Below, piece after piece: positions 59,006 to 64,000 of a stretch of 64,000 nucleotides of DNA. The notes below the pieces were generated by a model. The model saw only the letters and a program-made list of their open reading frames with translations. It searched no databases and had not been told where the DNA came from. This DNA comes from Candidatus Pantoea varia (lineage in GTDB: Bacteria > Pseudomonadota > Gammaproteobacteria > Enterobacterales > Enterobacteriaceae): assembly GCF_900115075.1 (NCBI RefSeq), contig NZ_FOVG01000002.1, positions 310,001 through 374,000 on the forward strand. Reading direction: 5' to 3'. Position 1 is the first letter of the stretch. Each line of letters opens with the position of its first letter. A program made the position numbers and the translations under genes.

Positions 59006-59890
59006 TTAGCTGGCTTCGGCCTGCTGGCGGCGAATCGGAATCAGATATTCGCAACGGATCTCAGTTGGTGGCTCACTGCGCTTTTTACCGCCATGGGTAT
59101 AAAAGCGTTCAATGTCCTGTCCCTCGCGACGGGTCAGCCCCAGCGTCGGCATACAGGTGCCGTAGAGCAGCAGGATAAATTCCTGCAGATTGACGCGCGG
59201 ACCGGTGTAGGTGAACTGCACGTAATCACCCGCTTCCAGAATAACGTTCTGGCCGGAATGAAGATTGGCCGCACTGTCAGCAGGCACTGCCGTAGTGTAG
59301 AGAATCTCCTGCTCGTCATCTTTTTCCTGGCTGGCTCGCACCTGATGCAGACCATACAGCACCGGCGGAATCGTGTCGGTTTCCAGCAGGAACTGCTTCC
59401 AGAAGTGCATGCGCATTTCGTCGCGGTAGCTGGAAATCTGCTCCAGAATACAGGTGTAGCTCTGAGTTTGTCCCACCAGCACCGTTTCCGGCAGGGTGAC
59501 GAAAGCCGGTTCAGGCTGCGTCTCATCGTCCAGGCGAATCGGGGGACGAATACCGAACGAGTTCCATTCGGAAGAGCGACGATACCAGGCCGGTGTCTGA
59601 GCAAACTGTTTCTTGAATGCGCGAGTAAAAGTCTGTTGTGAATCAAAACGATACTGAAGTGCGATGTCCAGGATCGGGCGGCTGGTCAGGCGCAGCGCCA
59701 CGGCGGCCTTAGAAAGACGACGGGCACGGATATAGGCGCCGATTGCGTGTCCGGTCACGTCTTTGAACATCCTCTGTAAATGCCATTTAGAATAACCGGC
59801 TTTCTGGGCAACGTTGTCCAGTGAAAGGGGTTGATCCAGATGGCTCTCCAGCCAGACAAGCAAATCGCGAATGATACCGGCTTGGTCCAT
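59006..59890 (-). CDS. rob: Right oriC-binding transcriptional activator Rob
   Basis: This AraC/XylS-family activator belongs to the mar/sox/rob regulon. The 294 residues carry an N-terminal pair of helix-turn-helix units (KAGYSKWHLQRMFKDVTGH; ALQYRFDSQQTFTRAFKKQF) nearly identical to E. coli. The C-terminal GyrI-like ligand domain (residues about 120-290) binds bile salts, fatty acids or dipyridyl in the model protein. It is a few residues longer than E. coli Rob (289), in the C-terminal part. Confidence 0.96.
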   Translation of the reverse strand: MDQAGIIRDLLVWLESHLDQPLSLDNVAQKAGYSKWHLQRMFKDVTGHAIGAYIRARRLSKAAVALRLTSRPILDIALQYRFDSQQTFTRAFKKQFAQTPAWYRRSSEWNSFGIRPPIRLDDETQPEPAFVTLPETVLVGQTQSYTCILEQISSYRDEMRMHFWKQFLLETDTIPPVLYGLHQVRASQEKDDEQEILYTTAVPADSAANLHSGQNVILEAGDYVQFTYTGPRVNLQEFILLLYGTCMPTLGLTRREGQDIERFYTHGGKKRSEPPTEIRCEYLIPIRRQQAEAS

Positions 59891-60084
59891 AAAACATCCT
59901 CATACTCTGGTGGTACAGCTAAAAGCATTCGAAGAATATTAGCACTCATTGCTCAAAAGACGTGGGCCGTTTCTCGGGGTAGGTTGTGCTAAATCAGTAC
60001 GGGCTAAATCCCGTTTTGGTTTGGTCATTGATTCGATTAACAGTACATTACATTCTCATCTATTCCATTTGCAATGGTAACTCC

Positions 60085-60558
60085 ATGACAATATCCCGAC
60101 TTATGATCGCTGCGCTGACCACGCTGACCTTTTCCAGCCCGCTGTTTGCCGAACAGATTGGCTCTGTTGATACGGTGTTCAAGATATTCGGGCCTGACCA
60201 CAAGATTGTCGTTGAAGCTTTCGATGACCCGGACGTTAAAAATGTAACCTGTTATATCAGCCGGGCGAAAACCGGGGGTATTAAAGGCGGACTGGGTCTG
60301 GCAGAAGATACCTCTGATGCCGCGATTTCCTGTCAGCAGGTGGGTCCGGTCGAACTGAGTGATAAAATTGCGCAGGGCAAAGCGGAAGGTGAAGTCGTAT
60401 TCCGCCAGCGCACCTCTTTAATCTTCAAAAAGCTGCAGGTTGTACGCTTCTTCGACAAAAAACGCAACGCTCTGGTTTACCTGACCTACTCCGATAAAGT
60501 GGTCGATGGTTCACCAAAAAATGCGCTCAGCGCCGTGCCGATTATGCCGTGGCACTGA
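60085..60558 (+). CDS. creA: CreA family periplasmic protein
   Basis: The 157-residue exported protein has a signal peptide ([19 protein letters not shown], cleavage near FA-EQIGSV). The DUF/CreA domain includes [28 protein letters not shown], cut here to [20 protein letters not shown], with two Cys likely disulfide-linked. In E. coli creA heads creABCD; here creBCD are absent and arcA follows directly. ATG at 60085 is chosen because the 33-codon upstream extension has no ribosome site and no signal-peptide logic. The function is unknown. Confidence 0.92.
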   Translation: MTISRLMIAALTTLTFSSPLFAEQIGSVDTVFKIFGPDHKIVVEAFDDPDVKNVTCYISRAKTGGIKGGLGLAEDTSDAAISCQQVGPVELSDKIAQGKAEGEVVFRQRTSLIFKKLQVVRFFDKKRNALVYLTYSDKVVDGSPKNALSAVPIMPWH

Positions 60559-60580
60559 TAATGCCGTTGTACTGAGCACA

Positions 60581-60608
60581 AAAAAAACGCCCGCAGGGGC
60601 GTTTTTTT
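60581..60608. terminator. Bidirectional terminator between creA and arcA
   Basis: CGCCC (60588-60592), loop GCAG and GGGCG (60597-60601) are flanked by seven A and seven T residues. The flanks extend pairing to a 12-base stem, and the element serves both converging genes. Confidence 0.9.
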
Positions 60609-60629
60609 ATTGGCTGCACCTGACACCGT

Positions 60630-61346
60630 TTACTCGTGCAGGTCGCCGCAGAAGCGATAACCTTCACCATGAATGGTGGCGATGATTTCTGGCGTGTCCG
60701 GCATGGATTCGAAATGCTTACGGATACGACGGATGGTGACATCGACGGTGCGATCGTGTGGCTTGAGGTCGCGGCCGGTCATTTTCTTCAGCAGATCGGC
60801 ACGGGTCTGAATTTTGCCCGGGTTTTCGCAGAAGTGCAGCATCGCGCGGAACTCACTGCGTGGCAGTTTGTAATGCTCGCCGTTGGGATTGATCAGTGAG
60901 CGGCTATTAATATCCAGCTCCCAGCCATTGAATTTGTAGCTTTCTACCTGACGGCGCTCTTCGCCTGGCATCGCCAGATTCATGGTGCGCGACAGCAGGT
61001 TACGGGCTCGAATGGTCAGCTCACGCGGATTAAACGGTTTGGTGATGTAGTCGTCGGCGCCAATTTCCAGACCAAGAATTTTATCGACTTCGTTGTCACG
61101 GCCGGTCAGGAACATCAGGGCGACATTGGCCTGCTCACGCAGTTCACGGGCCAGCAACAGGCCGTTTTTACCGGGCAGGTTGATGTCCATGATGACCAGG
61201 TTAACGTCATTGTCGGTCAGCACCTGATGCATTTCAGCACCATCAGTCGCCTCATACACCACATAACCTTCCGCCTCAAAAATACTCTTGAGGGTATTAC
61301 GCGTGACCAGTTCGTCTTCAACGATAAGAATGTGCGGGGTCTGCAT
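60630..61346 (-). CDS. arcA: Response regulator ArcA
   Basis: ArcA is the OmpR-type regulator of anaerobic/respiratory genes, phosphorylated by ArcB. The 238 residues have the same length as in E. coli. The receiver domain has D54 in [13 protein letters not shown] and the switch Lys in [12 protein letters not shown]. The winged-helix domain from about residue 130 ends [24 protein letters not shown] (key part TIHGEGYRF). AGGT precedes the ATG. A long AT-rich leader with an FNR box lies upstream. Confidence 0.97.
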   Translation of the reverse strand: MQTPHILIVEDELVTRNTLKSIFEAEGYVVYEATDGAEMHQVLTDNDVNLVIMDINLPGKNGLLLARELREQANVALMFLTGRDNEVDKILGLEIGADDYITKPFNPRELTIRARNLLSRTMNLAMPGEERRQVESYKFNGWELDINSRSLINPNGEHYKLPRSEFRAMLHFCENPGKIQTRADLLKKMTGRDLKPHDRTVDVTIRRIRKHFESMPDTPEIIATIHGEGYRFCGDLHE

Positions 61347-61440
61347 GTTTAGCTACCTAAATTTGCCAACAAATTGAAAACAGGGCGTACAGCGGTATGG
61401 CGTTCTCCATCATCGAGAGCGGTGGGCCGCGCAGAACCGT

Positions 61441-61575
61441 TGTACGAAATCATATTTTGATAAGCCATCTATCAACGTCAACAACAGTATTAGCTCAGCC
61501 AGTCAGGATGAAAATTGCATGCCCCGGGCGTTAATGATTATGGCGCATATCCTAACTGTATTAACAGCAACCTAA
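61441..61575 (+). pseudogene. yjjY: yjjY-like frame without a start codon
   Basis: Translated from 61441 the plus strand reads CTKSYFDKPSINVNNSI, later ending ILTVLTAT and a TAA. From memory E. coli YjjY begins MTKV, contains SINVNN and ends ILTILTAT at 46 residues. So the position of the E. coli ATG is TGT here. The open frame extends from 61378, but no ATG, GTG or TTG occurs in frame before 61519. The frame either is a decayed gene or was never one, with the similarity coming from conserved arcA leader DNA on the opposite strand. Confidence 0.5.
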
Positions 61576-61616
61576 CAGCACCAACTACAACCGATAAGCA
61601 TAAAAACAACGCTTCG

Positions 61617-61630
61617 TTGACTTATATCAA
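61617..61630 (-). promoter_or_regulatory. FNR box upstream of arcA
   Basis: TTGACTTATATCAA matches the FNR consensus TTGAT-N4-ATCAA with one mismatch. A class II position would put the arcA start near 61582 and a leader of about 235 bases. FNR activation of arcA is established in E. coli. Confidence 0.75.
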
Positions 61631-61954
61631 ATGCAATTGTAGCACGTTAACACTTTTGTGAAAAACTTCTCGCAGATTGCCTGTTTAGCTCACAAAAAGC
61701 ATCATTTACGTTACATTTTTACTGCAGGCCAGCCAAAATGAAACCCACCAGAAATTACATTCTATCTCATTGAAGTTAAATGAATTAATAATGTTTTCTT
61801 TAATAAATGTGGTTTCAGTGATAAAACGGTTCGGGCCATGAGTTTTACCCGGTTTTAACATTGTTAACACACGATTTTCTTATTAGCCTCTGACACCTGA
61901 ATCATTAACAGCCATGTTAATATGGCGTTATGTAAATGGACCAACGGAATAAAT

Positions 61955-62659
61955 ATGCTTTTTCCCCTGATTCTCGTCTCGCCCGCGCGGCCAGAAAATA
62001 TCGGTGCTGCGGCGCGTGCCATGAAAACCATGGGATTCAGCCAGCTTCGCATTGTCGCCAGCGACGCCTGGCAGGATCCCGCTGCACGTCGGGTGGCCCA
62101 TGGAGCTGGCGAAATCCTCGATAACGTTCAGACCTTTGCCACGCTGTCCGATGCGTTAGCGGATATCGATTTTTCGGTCGCGACTACCGCACGCAGCCGG
62201 GCAAAGTTTCGCTACTACGCCACACCGGAGCAGGTTGAAACGCAACTGCTGGAGAAGCGCCAGTGGGTCAACAGTATGGCGCTGGTGTTTGGACGCGAAG
62301 ATAGCGGGCTGACAAATGAGGAGCTGGAGCAGGTCGATCTGCTGACCGGCATCCCGATGGCGAATGACTATCCCTCACTGAATCTCGGTCAGGCGGTGAT
62401 GGTTTACTGCTACCAGCTGTCTAAGCTGAATCAGGTTGAGGCACCGGTTGCGTCTGCTGCCGATGGACAGCAGTTGCAGGCGCTGCGTCAGCGTTTTCAT
62501 CAGCTGCTGGCGCAACTCGACGTCAGTGATGATGAGAAGCTGTCAGACTGGATCGATCAGCGGGTGGGTCTGCTGGAACAGCGCGACAGTGCGATGCTGC
62601 ATCGTCTGCTGCACGATATTGAAAAAAAACTCACAGATAAATCCTCGGCAAAAAGCTGA
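61955..62659 (+). CDS. lasT: SpoU-family tRNA/rRNA methyltransferase LasT (YjtD)
   Basis: The 234-residue SPOUT (TrmH/SpoU) methyltransferase is homologous to E. coli LasT/YjtD and related to TrmJ. Motif 1 is RPENIGAAARAMKTMGF, motif 2 is ALVFGREDSGLTNEEL, and motif 3 is YPSLNLGQAVMVYCYQL, together forming the knotted SAM site. The C-terminal extension (LHRLLHDIEKKL) is TrmJ-like. ATG at 61955 is selected over one 11 codons upstream by similarity of the start (LFPLILVSPARPENIG). The target RNA base is not established. Confidence 0.93.
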   Translation: MLFPLILVSPARPENIGAAARAMKTMGFSQLRIVASDAWQDPAARRVAHGAGEILDNVQTFATLSDALADIDFSVATTARSRAKFRYYATPEQVETQLLEKRQWVNSMALVFGREDSGLTNEELEQVDLLTGIPMANDYPSLNLGQAVMVYCYQLSKLNQVEAPVASAADGQQLQALRQRFHQLLAQLDVSDDEKLSDWIDQRVGLLEQRDSAMLHRLLHDIEKKLTDKSSAKS

Positions 62660-62773
62660 TTTTACAGCAACAGATCGCAGGGAATTTCTGCATCGCAAAC
62701 GATCGAACAGTGTTTCACGATTTCACCGGTGGCTGTGCGCAGTGGTTGAAATCTGTCCACCGGACAAATCGGG

Positions 62774-62802
62774 TTGACTTAACGTGCGCTTTGCTTTACT
62801 TC
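62774..62802 (+). promoter_or_regulatory. thr operon promoter
   Basis: TTGACT (62774-62779) and TACTTC (62797-62802) are separated by 17 bases. The -35 is the same as I recall for the E. coli thr promoter. Transcription would begin about 35 bases before thrL. Confidence 0.65.
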
Positions 62803-62847
62803 TGGAAGCAAGACGGACAGACAAAAACAGACAGAAAATAAATCTAA

Positions 62848-62916
62848 ATGCGTAAAATCAGCCTGAACACCACAATTATTACCACCACCATTACCCCAGG
62901 TAACGGTGCGGGCTGA
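62848..62916 (+). CDS. thrL: thr operon leader peptide ThrL
   Basis: The 22-residue leader peptide [22 protein letters not shown] is rich in Thr and Ile codons (seven Thr and four Ile). Translation stalls when charged tRNA-Thr or tRNA-Ile is scarce, which prevents the attenuator at 62941-62972 from forming. Its end (GGTGCGGGCT) can pair with the attenuator's left arm. The residues ending GNGAG match E. coli ThrL. Confidence 0.95.
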   Translation: MRKISLNTTIITTTITPGNGAG

Positions 62917-62940
62917 CGCATACAGGAAAAACAGAAAAAA

Positions 62941-62972
62941 AGCCCGCACCTAACCAGTGCGGGCTTTTTTTT
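62941..62972 (+). terminator. thr attenuator
   Basis: AGCCCGCAC (62941-62949), loop CTAACCA and GTGCGGGCT (62957-62965) are followed by a run of T residues to 62972. The right-arm sequence GTGCGGGCT also occurs at the end of thrL (62906-62914), providing the alternative pairing partner of classical attenuation. Confidence 0.95.
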
Positions 62973-62999
62973 CGGCTTAAATTCAGGAGAGTTTATATC

Positions 63000-64000
63000 A
63001 TGCGAGTGCTGAAATTCGGCGGGACCTCGGTAGCGAATGCGGAGCGTTTTCTTCGCGTCGCTGACATTCTGGAAAGTAATGCGCAACAAGGACAGGTTGC
63101 AACCGTGCTCTCTGCGCCAGCAAAGATCACTAACCATCTGGTGGCGATGATTGAAAAAACCATCAGTGGTCAGGATGCTCTGCCGAATATCAGCGATGCC
63201 GAGCGCATCTTCAGCGAGCTGCTGCAGGGACTGGCTGACGCACAGCCGGGCTTTGAGTTCGATCGACTGAAAACCCGCGTTGACCTGGAGTTTGCGCAGC
63301 TGAAGCAGGTCCTGCACGGCATCAGCCTGCTCGGACAGTGCCCGGACAGCGTTAATGCGGCGATTATCTGTCGCGGTGAGAAGCTCTCGATTGCGATCAT
63401 GGAAGCGCTGCTGCAGGCGCGCGGCCATGAAGTCAGCGTGATCGACCCGGTGGAGAAGTTGCTGGCGATTGGCCACTACCTCGAATCCACGGTTGATATC
63501 GCCGAATCGACCCGTCGCATCGAAGCGAGCCAGATCCCACCGCAGAACATGATCCTGATGGCCGGCTTTACTGCCGGTAACGAGCGTGGCGAACTGGTGG
63601 TGCTGGGCCGTAACGGTTCAGACTATTCAGCCGCCGTGCTGGCTGCCTGTCTGCGCGCCGACTGCTGTGAAATCTGGACCGATGTGGATGGCGTCTATAC
63701 CTGCGATCCACGTCAGGTGCCGGATGCGCGTCTGCTGAAGTCAATGTCCTATCAGGAGGCGATGGAGCTCTCCTATTTCGGTGCCAAAGTGCTGCATCCC
63801 CGCACCATCGCGCCCATTGCCCAGTTCCAGATCCCTTGCCTGATCAAAAATACCGCCAATCCACAGGCACCCGGCACCCTGATTGGTGCCGAAGGCGAGC
63901 AGGATGAAAGTCCGGTAAAAGGCATCACCAACCTGAATAACATGGCGATGGTCAACGTCTCCGGTCCCGGCATGAAAGGGATGGTCGGGATGGCGGCCAG
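63000..64000 (+). CDS. thrA: Bifunctional aspartokinase I / homoserine dehydrogenase I ThrA (partial, 3-prime end outside window)
   Basis: ThrA catalyses the first and third steps from aspartate to threonine and is feedback-inhibited by threonine. About 333 codons of roughly 820 are visible. They begin [20 protein letters not shown] (kinase Lys in KFGGTS) and cover the aspartokinase domain ([17 protein letters not shown] [35 protein letters not shown]) up to the start of the ACT regulatory domain ([15 protein letters not shown]). AGGAG precedes the ATG. Expression is set by the thrL attenuator. Truncation is only by the window edge. Confidence 0.97.
   Translation, partial: MRVLKFGGTSVANAERFLRVADILESNAQQGQVATVLSAPAKITNHLVAMIEKTISGQDALPNISDAERIFSELLQGLADAQPGFEFDRLKTRVDLEFAQLKQVLHGISLLGQCPDSVNAAIICRGEKLSIAIMEALLQARGHEVSVIDPVEKLLAIGHYLESTVDIAESTRRIEASQIPPQNMILMAGFTAGNERGELVVLGRNGSDYSAAVLAACLRADCCEIWTDVDGVYTCDPRQVPDARLLKSMSYQEAMELSYFGAKVLHPRTIAPIAQFQIPCLIKNTANPQAPGTLIGAEGEQDESPVKGITNLNNMAMVNVSGPGMKGMVGMAA

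Larger units (their letters stand above)
61347..61954. other. 608-base AT-rich region between arcA and lasT
   Basis: It contains the arcA leader and promoters (minus strand), an FNR box at 61617-61630 and a yjjY-like frame at 61441-61575. It is mostly AT-rich after 61560, with several TTAAC/GTTAA motifs that resemble ArcA-type half-sites. No RNA gene was recognised. The lasT promoter presumably lies near 61900-61940. Confidence 0.6.

Noticed and set aside
1..64000. Insertion sequences, prophage genes, integrase/attachment sites, CRISPR arrays, toxin-antitoxin or other defence genes
   Set aside because: None recognised: no transposase, integrase or Cas-like protein, no spaced direct repeats, and tRNA-Leu genes show no duplicated 3-prime ends beyond the tandem copies.

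Overview
The window reads as chromosomal DNA of an enterobacterium of the Erwiniaceae type, most likely Pantoea or a close relative. The fhuF-yjjZ, leucyl-tRNA, rsmC-holD-rimI-yjjG, ytjB/serB-radA-nadR, ettA, slt-trpR-yjjX-gpmB-rob-creA, arcA, lasT and thrL-thrA genes follow the order of the Escherichia coli 98-100/0 minute region. Between these blocks sit accessory cassettes not found there in E. coli. The genus is inferred from gene content and protein similarity recalled from memory; no database search was run.

Left part (1-24.7 kb): the uhpBA two-component pair for sugar-phosphate uptake (uhpB cut by the window edge), yecA, a lipoprotein-type serine hydrolase and an RcnB-like periplasmic protein. 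Next come a polar amino-acid ABC transporter with an FAD amine oxidoreductase and a divergent LacI-type repressor, a MocR regulator divergent from a GNAT acetyltransferase, a coiled-coil repeat protein, opgB, a tautomerase/LysR pair, a glycosyltransferase, a beta-propeller protein and a histidine phosphatase. Last is an MFS transporter / LacI repressor / nucleoside hydrolase cluster with a perfect operator inside its promoter and a long, foldable 5-prime leader. 

Middle (24.7-39 kb): iron genes fhuF and yjjZ, each with a Fur box, flank a membrane diguanylate cyclase. Three tandem tRNA-Leu(CAG) genes lie behind a promoter with a GC-rich discriminator. Then come the housekeeping rsmC/holD/rimI/yjjG and serB/radA/nadR runs, a quinone oxidoreductase with a divergent LysR regulator, and ettA.

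Right part (39-64 kb): two catabolic cassettes lie between ettA and slt. One is a deoxyribose cassette (DeoR-type repressor, deoK, deoP, deoX) with two DeoR-like operators and a CRP box. The other is an eight-gene urea operon (allophanate hydrolase, urea carboxylase, GntR regulator, urtABCDE) that imports urea at high affinity and splits it with ATP and biotin instead of urease. Its promoter carries a near-perfect sigma-54 -24/-12 element, an NtrC-like site and a GntR-type palindrome, so nitrogen control is expected. After slt the backbone continues to the thr attenuator and the start of thrA, cut by the window end.

No insertion sequence, prophage, CRISPR array or defence system was recognised. 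The most unusual signals are the structured leader of the MFS/nucleoside-hydrolase cluster, the nucleoside hydrolase with a lengthened catalytic loop, the tandem-repeat coiled-coil gene, the compact urea promoter, and the yjjY-like reading frame that has no start codon opposite the arcA leader.
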